From NCBI RefSeq assembly GCF_000264905.1, contig NW_006763144.1, positions 434,001 through 498,000 of the forward strand: a DNA stretch of 64,000 nucleotides, read 5' to 3'. How positions within the stretch are numbered: the first letter of the stretch is position 1; each line of letters opens with the position of its first letter. Both the position numbers and the translations under genes were made by a program. The notes beneath the pieces are model-generated. The model was not told where the DNA came from. It saw nothing but the letters and a program-made list of their open reading frames with translations, and ran no database searches. The stretch comes from Stereum hirsutum FP-91666 SS1. Its lineage: Eukaryota; Basidiomycota; Agaricomycetes; Russulales; Stereaceae. Positions 23,068 through 33,819 of the stretch are shown here, piece by piece.

Positions 23068-24257
23068 CTACGCCGAGGGCATGACGGCTTTGTCGCTCGA
23101 TCCCTCTCTTGCAGTATCAGGACCGTCACCCACCAGAGGATCTGAGCCGGTTTTGCAACCGGTGTTGACGCCGAGGTCCTCGTCCACTGGGTCCGGACTA
23201 TCGTCCATAATGATCTCCGGCCAGTAGTATTGGCCATCTGGAGCCATGTCAGGTAACATAGAGACTGTTGCTATCCAAAAGAAACTCACCCTGGGGGACT
23301 TTGGCGTATTCCTCCGGCCAGTACTTCTTGGTGTAGCTCATCAGAGCCCGGTGCATCTCTTTGTATGCGACATCTTCGGGATAATTGCTTGGTCTTCTCG
23401 CCAGCAGCGCTTGTCGGTCGTTGAAAGCATTGATCGGAGTGGGATATCCATAGACCATGATTGAAGCTATCCGAGCGATAGGGAAGGGCAAATTGAGCAT
23501 ATCAGGATGATATTGTGGGTATTAAGTTAAAGGGAGTATACGCACATGGTTTCCATATTTCAAGCGCATAGCCTACGTCATATAGTTCTTGACAACCGAA
23601 CACCTTCTCGTTTGGGCCAATGTCTCCTGGCGCAGGGGGGCTGTACGCACGCCGGCATCGCATCTTGATAGCGGTCTCGAAGTCGATGATTGAAACTCGA
23701 CCTTCGTCGTTGATGAGAACATTCCGTTCTGCTACATCGCGGTGTTTCACGCCCGCGTCGTGAATCTTGACGAAAGCATCCATGATCTTCAGCCTGCGTC
23801 GGCATAATCGGTCAATATGCTGAGGTATCTTGTACGATCAGAGAGTCCGATAACACTCACTTGATATCGTCTGGTGCGTACTCAAAGCACGTACCCAATG
23901 GTTCGCCGGCGTACTCTAAGATGATACAGCCAGCTTCGCCTGGTTCCTCGAAGTATCCGAAGCAGGGAGGAATGACCTTTCCCTGAAGGTGCTTCAGAGC
24001 CTTGTAGACCACGAACTCCCGTTCGGTACCTTCTATTCCATCCGTAGTATACGCGATTTTGCAAACGACACGTTCGTGGCCCGTGGGTAGAACAAGAGAG
24101 CCAAGAAAGATGTCAAGCGATCGCTTGACTCGGACTGCATTAGACACATCTCATCGACCTCAAGGTCATCGTCGTTGTCATCCCTAGCGCGAATCAGCCA
24201 GAGATATTCTTCGTCATCATGCTCGTAGCCTAGTGGAAAGTTTAAAGTCACAGACAT
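23068..24257 (-). pseudogene. array kinase copy 1, one-base frameshift
   Basis: Four exons as in its neighbours: 24257-23861, 23793-23546, 23466-23290, 23237-23068. All kinase motifs are present: VVCKIAY lysine, EFVVYKALKHLQGKV helix, HRDVAERN catalytic loop, IIDFETA in place of DFG. Near 24115 the run CTTTGAC of the other copies is CTTGAC, which moves the frame after residues SSDR and ends the reading of exon 1 early. Exon 1 is 397 nt instead of 392 or 395. Either a true inactivation or an assembly error; an inner ATG at 24147 could still start a kinase lacking the first 35 or so residues. Confidence 0.75.
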
Positions 24258-24740
24258 GGGTGTCGAGGTGAAGGAAACGATGAGTGTCGCACTTCTTTCG
24301 TGAGACTTTCTTTTGTTCGACAAATGATTATGTAACTGTGACACATCGTGTGGCGCGACCCGAGCGTTCTACGCCACAATTGGGGAGATCCCTTGTTACT
24401 TTGAGCTCTGGGATATGACTGTGTAGCAAAGCATACGAGCACCGAGTACTTACGCTCATCATGATGACTCAAGTAGACAAATATTGTCAAATATGATGGA
24501 CAGAATGAAGCATCTGCGAGTGGGGAAGCGCGAGCAAGCACTCACGTAGTATAAGTTTCAACAACTTTCACGACAACCGTCTATACGGTCGGTGAACCAC
24601 AGTAGTCATACGGCAAGTTTGACTCGAGGCTACATACCTGGCTCGTAGAAAAGTGATAGGAGCTGGTCCGAGTCGTCTGGACTCTGCAGACATCAGTCTA
24701 GCAAATATAGTAGCACAACCCAATCTGGTCTCCGAGAACT

Positions 24741-24882
24741 ATGAGTCAGTTTTCCCTCAGGATTGATGCGTGAACAGAACGTACCAGAGCTCGAACGACA
24801 TAAGATATCCATGATCCTACCGCTCAGTTTCCTCGATAATGTTCCATATGTGCCGAATATCATCGTACAGGCCATCACAAGA
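24741..24882 (-). pseudogene. 3' relic of peptidyl-tRNA hydrolase, spacer 1
   Basis: Matches the last codons and 3' flank of the intact hydrolase gene (compare 35446-35583): the segment ccatatgtgccgaata and catcgtacaggccatcac correspond to the VYDALRHIRTII end of the protein. Upstream coding sequence is missing. Confidence 0.7.
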
Positions 24883-25037
24883 CGTAGCAGAAACCAAGAT
24901 AGGATGGGGGTACAGATTGAAAGGGTATGCCAAAGTCAGCGATTCCGGCGTTGGTGCAGATAGGTGGATAGAGTATACAAAACAAAGACGACATGCAAAA
25001 CGTGAGTGCGAGATATGTAATACAACGACAGTGATGG

Positions 25038-26219
25038 CTATGGAGGAACAGCGACATCGCCGCTCGATTCACTATTTGCACTACTAGAGTCATCTTCGTC
25101 CAGGGGATCCAGAGGATCTGAGCCGGTTTTGCCTCGAGAGTTGACACCAAGGTCCTCGTCCGGGGTGTCGTCCATGATTATCCGGGGCCAATAACGTTTG
25201 CCATCTAGAATCATGTTAGGTAACATAGAGGATGCCGATATCCAGGAAAACTCACCCTTGGGGATTTGGGCGTAAACGTCCGGCCAGTATTCCTCGACGT
25301 AACTCATCAGAGCCTGGTGCATTTCATCGTATGCGATATCCTCAGGGTAATTGCTTGGTCTTTCCTGCAGCAGCGCATCTAGATCGTTGAAAGCATTGAG
25401 CGGAGTGGGATATCCCCAAACCATGATTGAAGCTATTTGAGCGATAGAGGGTCAGATCGATCCTATCAGACCCCGACAGTGTGGGCGGCAAGTGAGGGGA
25501 AACACGTACAGGGTTTCCATATCTCAAGCGCATAACCTACATCACATAATTCTCGACAACCCCACACCTTCTCGTTTGGGCCAATGTCTCCTGGCGCAGG
25601 AACGCTATATATGCGCCGGCATCCGACCTTGAGAGCCTTCTCGAAGTCGATGATCGAAACTCGACCTTCGTCGTTGATGACAATATTCCGTTCTGTTACA
25701 GAGCAGTGTTTTATGCCAGCGTCGTGAATCTGGACGTACGCATCCAGGATCTTCAACCTGCATCGATATGAGCGATTAATATACTCGGACACCTTGTACG
25801 ATCACAGAGCCCGGAGACACTCACTTGATATCCTTTGGGGCCCGCTCAAAACACGTATACAATTCTTCTCCGGCGTACTCCAAGATGATACAACCAGCTT
25901 CGCCTGGCTCCTCGAAGTACCCGAAGCAGCGAGGAACGACCTTACCTTGGAGGTGCTTCAAAGCCTCGTAGATGATGAACTCCCGTTCGGTACCTTCTAT
26001 TCCGTCCATAGTATACCCGATCTTGCAAACGACGCGCTCGGGGCCCGTGGGCAGAGTAAGGACACCGGAGAAGACGTCAAAGCGATCGCTGGAAGTTGGC
26101 AGTAGACACATCTCATGGACCGACACCTCATCTTCGTTGTCATCAGTAGCACGAACCAGCCAAAGAGGGTCTTCGCCATCATGCTCATATCCTAGTGGGA
26201 AGTTCAAAGTAACGGACAT
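25038..26219 (-). CDS. array kinase copy 2, predicted pseudokinase
   Basis: Exons 26219-25825, 25757-25510, 25432-25256, 25204-25038; 328 aa from MSVTLNFPLGYEHDG (an in-frame ATG 22 codons upstream, MLNKRKLMKEARHV, is an alternative start). N-lobe: VVCKIGYTMDG with the lysine, EREFIIYEALKHLQGKV, hinge-like GCIILEYAGE. The catalytic loop reads KHCSVTERN: the HRD aspartate is a serine, so catalysis is unlikely, while IIDFEKA keeps the metal-binding aspartate. A C-terminal exon is acidic and Ser rich (DEDDSSSANSESSGD). Reading frame and splice sites are intact, so the gene is probably expressed. Belongs to a fungal-type protein-kinase-like expansion; substrate unknown. Confidence 0.8.
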
Positions 26220-26435
26220 GGGTGTCGAGGTGAAAGAAACGACGTGTCGCGCTTCTTTCATAAGCTTTCTTTTGTTCAACATATGATTATGTAACTGTGA
26301 CACATCGTGTGGCGCGCGAGTTCTACGCCACCGTGACGTGGTAAGTATACAGCCCATCAACCACGACAACCGTCTATACAAACAGTAAACCAGAGGAGCG
26401 ATACGGTGTTCGATGACTGACAATATTCATCATTT

Positions 26436-26505
26436 ACCGCCCAGTCTTGTCGATAATGTTCCATATGTGCCGAATAGCATCGTACAGGCAATCACAGGAC
26501 GTAGC
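26436..26505 (-). pseudogene. 3' relic of peptidyl-tRNA hydrolase, spacer 2
   Basis: Short match to the extreme C-terminal codons of the hydrolase (compare 35519-35583), e.g. tgtcgataatgttccatatg followed by catcgtacaggcaatcac. The rest of the gene is missing. Confidence 0.6.
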
Positions 26506-26663
26506 AGAAACCAAGATAAGTATGATGGGAGTAGAGATTGAAAAGGTATGACAAAGTCATCGATTCTGGCCCGCCATATATACAGTTCGGCGGATGGTGT
26601 ACACAAAACGAAGACGACATGCAAAACGTGAGTGCGAGATATGTGATACTATGACAGTGAGGA

Positions 26664-27847
26664 CTATGTCGGAACAACGACATTGCCGCTCGATCCACTA
26701 CTTGCACTATCGGAGTCATCTTCGTTCACGGGGGACAGAAGACCTGAGCCGGTTTCGCCTCGAGTGTTGACCTCGAGATCCTCGTCCACTGGATCCGGGC
26801 TATCGTCCATAAGGATCTCAGGCCAGTAGCGTCGACCGTCTAGAAATATGTCAGGTAACATGGAGGACGTCGATATCCAGGAGAAACTCACCCTGGGGAA
26901 TTTGAGCGTAAACCTCCGGCCAGTACTTCTTGACGTAGCTCATCAGAGTCTGGTGCATTTCTTTGTATGCGTGCTCCTCGGAATAACTGCTTGGTCTTCT
27001 CGCCAGCAGCGCTTCCCGATCGTTGAAAGCATTGATCGGAGTGGGATACCCATAGACCATGATTGAAGCTATTCAGGGAAGGGCACATTGAGCATATCAG
27101 GATGATATTGTGGGTATTAAGTTAAAGGGAGTATACGCACATGGTTTCCATATTTCAAGCGCATAACCTAGGTCATATAGTTCTTGACAACCGAACACCT
27201 TCTCGTTTGGGCCAATGTCTCCTGGCGCAGGGGGACTGTACGCACGCCGGCATCGCATCTTGATAGCGGTCTCGAAGTCGATGATTGAAACTCGACCTTC
27301 GTCGTTGATGAGAACATTCCGTTCTGCTACATCGCGGTGTTTCACGCCCGCGTCGTGAATCTTGACGAAAGCATCCATGATCTTCAGCCTGCGTCGGCAT
27401 TATCGGTCAATATGCTGAGGTATCTTGTACGATCAAAGAGTCCGATAACACTCACTTGATATCGTCTGGTGCGTACTCAAAGTACGTACCCAATGGTTCG
27501 CCGGCGTACTCCAAGATGATACAGCCAGCTTCGCCTGGTTCCTCGAAGTATCCGAAGCAGCGAGGAATGACCTTTCCCTGAAGGTGCTTCAGAGTCTTGT
27601 AGACGACGAACTCCCGTTCGGTGCCTTCTATTCCATCCGGAGTATACGCGATTTTGCAAACGACACGTTGGGGCCCCGTGGGTAGAACAAGAGATCCAGA
27701 GAAGACGTCAAAGCGATCGCTGGACTTCAGTAGACACATCTGATCGACCTCGAGCTCATTTTCGTCGTCATCAGTAGCACGAATCAGATCGAGCCATTCT
27801 AGGTCATCATGGGTGTAGCCTAGCGGAAAGTTCAAAGTCACGGACAT
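26664..27847 (-). CDS. array kinase copy 3, motifs intact
   Basis: Exons 27847-27456, 27388-27141, 27068-26892, 26839-26664; 330 aa from MSVTLNFPLGYTHDD (351 from the upstream in-frame MSNKRKLTKETRH). The kinase fold is shown by VVCKIAYTPDG (ATP-binding lysine), EREFVVYKTLKHLQGKV (helix C), CIILEYAGEP (hinge), GVKHRDVAERNVLI (catalytic loop with aspartate) and VSIIDFETA (DFG replaced by DFE). After the fold comes the block MVYGYPTPINAFNDREALLA and WPEILMDDSPDP, shared by all copies, then an acidic Ser tail. There is no clear glycine-rich loop. Closest in sequence to copy 1: the second exons are almost identical, so their duplication is recent or they exchange sequence. Probable active kinase; target unknown. 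Confidence 0.85.
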
Positions 27848-28200
27848 GGGTGTCGAGGTGAAGGAAACGATGTGTCGCGTTTCTTTCGTAAGCTTTCTTT
27901 TGTTCGACATATGATTATGTAACTGTGATATATCGTGTGGCGCGCCCTGAGCGTTCTACGCCACGATTGAGGGAGTCCCTTGTAACTTCGAGCTCTTGAA
28001 TATCACTGCGTAGCAATGAGTATAAGCAACCCATAAGACGATCCGACTATCAATGAAAATGTGTATAAAACCTACCATTATACTAGACGATAGGAATATA
28101 AGCTGGTACAATTCGACCTCGAAAAGTTTCTCGCACCTCCGGTCATTCATCCAAAGTCTAACCACGGCGTTCAATCAAGGTCGTGTCCTCTCCAATGACA

Positions 28201-29050
28201 ATGACTGTCGTGATCACCAAACTCCCACCATATGCCTCCGCCCTCGTCCTCACCTCCATCTCCGCGTCCTTCGTAGTCGAAACTCGTCCTCTCCCCCAGG
28301 CAGCGCCCTGGCCTCTCCCGTAATCTCATCCATAGGCGAGATCTACTCTGGTAAACACTCTTACTTTTCCCCTACTCCATTCGTCCCCGGAAAGAGCGCA
28401 ATAGGTTGTGTGGCTGCCGCCAGTTCTGACGCGACGCACCTCGAATAGGGCAAGCTCAAGGCAAGCTGGCGTGTGTGGGCATGCGAGGAAGGGAGGACGG
28501 GAACGCGAGAATGTTGATGGGGTTGGATGAGGGTTTCGGGCAAGGGACAAAGAGGCTGATGAGGGAGAGTGGAGGGATGGGACATTAGCGAAGTATGTGA
28601 AGGTGCCGTTGGAGGTTGGTAAGGCGATGTTGACACGCGGTGAGAGGGAGGGAGGGATAGGGTACGGTCCGGAGAGGGTATAGTATCTTTCGACGTTGTT
28701 GGTACCGCACGGAGGGTCGAAGGACGTTGGACTACAGGCGGGAGGGACGATCATCGCGGCGCCGGCGACGAGAGCCTATGGAGGTGTGGCGGTACAAGTG
28801 GCACTGGCGATGGGCGCGGAGGAGGTGATTAGAGGTGATTGTGATGGGTAGGAACCAGGAAAAGCTGCTGAAAAATCAGGGCATCAACGAACGGGTTGCG
28901 GTCGTCGCGATCATAGGCGACACGGAGAAGGAGACGGAGGCACCCAAACAGTTTGGGCCATCGACGCATTCTTCGACATTTCGCCACCGGAGGCGAAGCT
29001 GTCGACGCAATGCGCAAAGTCAATTATAGTGGGATCAATGCACTTAGGCC
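28201..29050 (+). pseudogene. zinc-type alcohol dehydrogenase-like (MDR) pseudogene
   Basis: Pieces of one MDR protein lie in order but in shifting frames: MTVVITKLPPYASALVLTS at 28201, IYSGKHSYFS and PTPFVPGKSAIGCVAAASS near 28340-28430, EGFGQGTKRLMRES near 28530, YVKVPLEV near 28600, then LLVPHGG, AYGGVAVQVALAMGA, VMGRNQEKLLKNQGINER, and QFGPIDAFFDISPPEAK near 28955. Stops (for example after PWPLP) and at least four frame changes rule out a working enzyme; introns cannot account for all of them. It sits inside the spacer between kinase copies 3 and 4, splitting array-type spacer sequence at about 28050 and 29050. Confidence 0.78.
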
Positions 29051-29299
29051 ATCAAAATGACTCAAGTAGACGGAAGTTGCCAAATGTGATGGACCACAAA
29101 GTAGAGCATCTGCGGATGGGGAAGCCGTAGCGCGAGCGAGCACTCACGCTGTCTACATTCCAACAAGCACGACGACCGTCTGTACGGGTAGTGATACGGA
29201 AAGACCGACCCGAGGCTACCTGGCTGGTAGAAAAGGGATATAGAGGCTGGTCCGAGTCGTCAATAAACATCAGTGCAGCAAACATAGTGGGTCTCCCAG

Positions 29300-29545
29300 A
29301 AGTATAAGTCAGTTTTCCCTCGCAGTCGATGCGTGGATAGAACGTACCAGAGTTCGAACGACCAACAATATCCATGATTCTACCGCCCAGTGTTCTCGAT
29401 AAGGTTCCGTATGTGTCTAATAGCATCGTACACGCCATCACAAGTAAAGTAGATTACTGTCGATCAAGACGAAGGTGATCGCCCAACACACAAACCTTGA
29501 CACCCGCTTCAACGTGTGATACCTACCCAGATGGGCTCGAAATCA
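29300..29545 (-). pseudogene. 3' relic of peptidyl-tRNA hydrolase, spacer 3
   Basis: Longer match than in the first two spacers: it extends from the 3' flank through the region coding for the C-terminal part (compare 35446-35665), up to the GIGRPEAGV segment, with changes that break the frame. Confidence 0.7.
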
Positions 29546-29775
29546 AGCCTGGAGAGACTTCTAAAGGATGTATATTGGATGCAGCGTTGCTTGTGAAGTG
29601 AAATAGACGGCGGAGATATAGGTAGCAGAGACTGAGGTATGATGGAAGTACAGGATGAAGGGGCATGACAAGGTCAGCGATTCTGGCGTCGGTGCAGATA
29701 GGTGGATAGAGTACACAAAACAAAGACGACATGCAAAACGTGAGCGCGGGATATGTAACACAACGACAGTGAAGA

Positions 29776-30948
29776 CTATGGTGGAACAACGTCATCGCCG
29801 CTCGATTCACTACTTGCACTACCAGAGTCATCTTCGTCTAGGGGGTCTAAAGGATCTGAGCCAGTTTTGCCTCGAGAGTTGACACCAAGGTCCTCGTCCG
29901 GGGTATCGTCCATGATGATCTTAGGCCAGTAGTATCGGCCATCTAGAAACATGTCAGGTAACATAGAGGATGTCAACATCGGAGAGTAACTCACCCTTGG
30001 GGATCTGGGCGTAAACGTCCGGCCAGTACTCCTCGACGTAACTCATCAGAGCCTCGTGCATTTCATCGTATGCGATATCCTCAGGGTAATTGCTTGGTCT
30101 TTTCTCCAGCAGCGCATCTAGATCGTTGAAAGCACTGAGCGGAGTGGGATACCCCCAAACCATGATTGAAGCTATTTGAACGATGGAGGGTCAGATCGAT
30201 ACTATCAGGAGAATAGTGTTAAGGGAGAGGGAAGCACGTACAGGGTTTCCATATTCCAAGCGCATAACCTACATCACATAATTCTTGACAACCCCACACC
30301 TTCCTGTTTGGGCCAATGTCTCCTGGCGCAGGAACGCTGTACGTGCGCCGGCATCGCATCTTGACAGCGGTCTCGAAGTCGATGATTGAAACTTGACCCT
30401 TATCGTTGACGAGAACGTTCCGTTCTGCTACATCGCGGTGCATCACGCCAGCATCGTGAATCTGGACATACGCATCCAGGATCTTCTGCCTGCATCGGCA
30501 TGATCGGTCATTATACTGGGGCATCTTGTACGACCATAGAGTCCGAGAACACTCACTTTATGTCCTGTGGGGCCCGCTCAAAGCATGTATTTAACTGTTC
30601 TCCGGCGTACTCCAGTATGATGCAGCCAGCTTCGCCTGGTTCCTCGAAATACCCGAAGCAGCGAGGAACGACCTTTCCCTGAAGGCGCTTCAAAGCCTCG
30701 TAGATGATGAACTCCTGTTCGGTTCCTTCTATTCCGTCCGAGGTATACGCGATCTTGCAAACAACGCGTTGAGAGCCCGTAGGTAGGATAAGAGACCCAG
30801 AGAAGACGTCAAAGCGATCGCTAGACTGCAGCAGACGCATTCCATCGACCGAGAGCTCATTCTCGTCATCGTCGGTAGCGCGTATCAGAGTGATGCATTG
30901 CTGCCCATAGTGAGCGTGCTCTGGGGGGATGTGCAATGTCACAGACAT
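29776..30948 (-). CDS. array kinase copy 4, motifs intact
   Basis: Exons 30948-30557, 30489-30242, 30171-29995, 29942-29776; 327 aa from MSVTLHIPPEHAHYG. Carries VVCKIAYTSDG, EQEFIIYEALKRLQGKV, GVMHRDVAERNVLV with the catalytic aspartate, and VSIIDFETA. Its first 20 residues and its 5' flank differ clearly from the other copies, and the homology stops near 31023, where unrelated DNA with the 519-aa gene begins; its own promoter is therefore probably different. The C-terminal exon is acidic (PLDEDDSGSASSESSGDD), close to that of copy 2. Probable kinase, target unknown. Confidence 0.83.
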
Positions 30949-31023
30949 AGTGAGGGTCGAGTTGAGGGAAATGGTGCGGCGCACTTCTTTCGTGAACCCG
31001 TCTGCTTTTGTACTCCAACACAT

Positions 31024-31599
31024 GCTTACGTCACAGACATGTCATGTGCCACCCCGAGGACCGAGACACAGATTCGGTCACCGGTGGCACGGTTTGCTCG
31101 TCCGGACATCATCGATCATCATCGAGCTCTCGGACTTATGTACTCACGAACCAAGTAGGGCGGACTGGGTGGATGGATGGCACCAAGATGGCACTCATCG
31201 ACCACGATACGTCCCGAGCACGCCTTTTCGTTTCGCTCTTGACCACGCCGAAATCCTTTTGTCTTCCTATTTCCGGACACTGGACGAACAATGGACAAAA
31301 TGTGACATATGTAGCGATGTGGTTCACGGTCGGTGCTGTAATTACCCTTGCCGTATTGACAACACATGTTTAGAACACCGTATGGGGCTAGTGCTTCTGG
31401 ACTTTGGTGCGCAATGAACGAGATCGATGAGATCGCTATCAAATGTAACTCGAGCCGACACGCCATCGATGTGTCAGGATCTGCGTTCTTGCTTTGCCGT
31501 TGACACACATTTATCTCACACCTTCGGGAATCATATAAAGCACTCGACCCTCTTGTTTCCCCTCGGTCGACATCCTCTCAGCTAGCCCTTCCATCCCAC
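31024..31599. promoter_or_regulatory. divergent upstream region between kinase copy 4 and the 519-aa gene
   Basis: Short open frames on both strands show no domain. A TATA-like sequence, TATAAAG, lies at 31534-31540, 60 bp before the ATG of the plus-strand gene. Confidence 0.55.
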
Positions 31600-33293
31600 A
31601 TGGCTCAGAGAAAGGTAGAATTTGCGGTCGCTCCAGGCTCCGAGCGCGTCAAACCCAAGCGCACCGTTGCTCGACCGCGGTCGCCTGCTGGTGAACCTCC
31701 GCCAAAAATTCCTATCACCGTTCTTCCGAAAGTGAACCTGCAGCAGGCCGCCACACGCAACCTATTCGAACACGCGACCACCGTGCTACCTGCTGGCCCT
31801 TACTGTGACCCAGTGTCTACGTCTCTCTCCACTCGCGGTCCCGCTGAAGCTGATCTAGACGTCCCCGTCGGACAGAAGCTTCAACGTGTAGTATATTGTC
31901 CCAATATGCCAGAGCAGCTCTATTCCGGAGGCAAGGAGCTTATGGAATCTGTGGACCTCTCAAAGATGACCTTTCCGGAGCGCATCGAAATGGCCACGCG
32001 CGCCTCCCCTTCATTCACTGGCACTGATCTCACTGGCATGATCAAATCCGAAAAGGATACGGAAGATTGGACGCGCGCGAAACTCTGTGGACCGAGTATG
32101 TACATCCTTAAACATTTGCTACGCGACCGTCCTTTGCCTCAGGGCGAACCACCGTTATCCGAGATCGAGAAGGAGGTTGGAGTACCTCACGTCTCTTCTG
32201 CACCTGGGAGTCACATAGATCCCGAGGGAGTGAGCCGCAAAATCGTTCCCGATGCTATCTTTGTCGATCGGTTGTACCCAGGAAAGCAAGGTCTAATCCC
32301 GAGGGTCTTCGTTGTTCACGAAGACAAGACACACCACATCCTTCCAGCTGACAGCGACAATAGCCCTTTGAACCCGTTCTATGTCCTACAGGATGACATC
32401 GAGGTCAAGTTCCGTGACGATGACAGTTTACCGGCGACAAGATTCGTGTCCCCTACGGAGGCACCAGTCGGTTCGATGACAAAAGGCTCCAAAATTCTCT
32501 TGCAGGTAAAATTCTCAGTTCCTCTTTCTCGTGTCTTCACATGTACGATATTGACTCGATGACAGGTTTTCACGCAGAGCTACGTTTACGATACCCCATT
32601 CGCTGTCATTTCCTCCTTATGGTCCACGACGTTCGCGTATCGTAAGGGTAACACCCTTTACATCTCGAAACCTTACGTCAAGGGCATGCCCACCTTGTTT
32701 GCCTATTCCTGTTGGATACTGGCCGCGAGTGGTAGGTTCAAGGACAAACTGCCGTACGATCTATATCTTCCCAAGGCGAATACGTCCTGGTGGAGCGAGG
32801 AAGTGAAGGCCCACACCGAGCCTGGATTGGTTCCGTACGTCTTGAATGACACTTTTTCGTACGTCAATGACACTTCCGTTCGTTGAGTCAGTCGTCGAGG
32901 CATCCTACTGATCCATCATGCCATCCTACTAGCTCTCAGTTGAGGAACGACGTTCCAGAGGCCGATGCGTCGGAGTCAGACCGCAGCTCGCTGAAAGACC
33001 GAGTCACCAAGAAGGTTCTCAAGAAGATGGGTGTCGCGAAATCTCAGAGTACCACTGATTCGAAGCCCAAGCCTGAGGACGCGAAGAAGCGGGCCAAAGA
33101 AGTCGGGAAATTGGCCAAAGAACGTGAGAAACGCACCAAAGACGTCGAGAGAAACAGGAGAGCGTGGGATAGGAAGAAGAAGCACATGGAGAAGGTTATC
33201 TCCCAATTCGAGAAATTGGGTGAGAAGGTGAGGAAGGGTGAAGAGTGGTTGAAGGAGAATGCAGTAGAGGGCGAAGGCCTAGTGGAAGGGTGA
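31600..33293 (+). CDS. 519-aa protein of unknown function
   Basis: Exons 31600-32505, 32566-32858 and 32933-33293 join in frame to 519 aa. I do not recognise a family. The start MAQRKVEFAVAPGSERVK is followed by a basic Pro-rich stretch; the centre (residues 85-390) looks globular, with blocks such as DTEDWTRAKLCGPSMYILKH, IFVDRLYPGKQGLIPRVFVV and YVYDTPFAVISSLWSTTFAY. After the second intron, residues 400-519 are rich in Lys and Glu with heptad-like spacing (KRAKEVGKLAKEREKRTKDV), suggesting a coiled coil. No signal peptide or membrane segment is seen. It stands alone in the kinase array, on the opposite strand and outside the repeated unit, so it probably arrived or stayed there separately. 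Splices are supported by frame and by normal GT..AG ends. Confidence 0.75.
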
Positions 33294-33639
33294 GACGCAA
33301 ATTGTCTGTTTTCTCTGGTGCTCGATCCGAATTTTCTGGGCTGTTTGTGTACAATACTCTCGTCGCTAGTTTTATGAACGTTCTCACCTACTTCACCGAA
33401 TGTGTCTCGAAAGCGATCGAACAGCGTCAGCGAGGCAATTGAATTCAAGAGGTTGAAGCAACGTTTCCGTCTCTGGAGAGGGCGCTGTCGCCGTGGAGTT
33501 TTTAAATTATCGAGTACCTAGGTGTCATTCGACCCGATCGTGCTATGCGGTGAGGACAGCAAACAGACATATATTCGAGCAGCCCCAAAAAGCATCGGCA
33601 AAGGTTAACATAACGGCCAATGGTATGGCGAGTATCCAT
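33294..33639. other. convergent spacer
   Basis: Downstream of the 519-aa gene; no gene recognised. Array-type sequence resumes at its right end. Confidence 0.45.
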
Positions 33640-33819
33640 GACTAGACCTGCGACAGCCTGCTCTACAGAATGTGCATCGTACACGCCATCGCAAGTGGCG
33701 TACTGCCCATCGAACGAAGGCAATCTCCCTAGCACATAATATCTAACACCCGCCTCCAGACGTCCTATACCTACCCGTGATCTATAAAACTGCTGCGACC
33801 CTAAGGCTGTAATGATATC
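33640..33819 (-). pseudogene. 3' relic of peptidyl-tRNA hydrolase, spacer 4
   Basis: Matches the C-terminal coding part of the hydrolase: LGRLPSFDGQYATCDGVYDA here against LGRLSSFDRQYATGDGVYDA in the intact gene, and on through the region coding for QQFYRLRVGIGRP. The relic runs directly into the 3' end of kinase copy 5, marking a duplication junction. Confidence 0.8.

Noticed and set aside
28326..28754. 142-codon minus-strand open frame
   Set aside because: Antisense shadow of the alcohol-dehydrogenase pseudogene.
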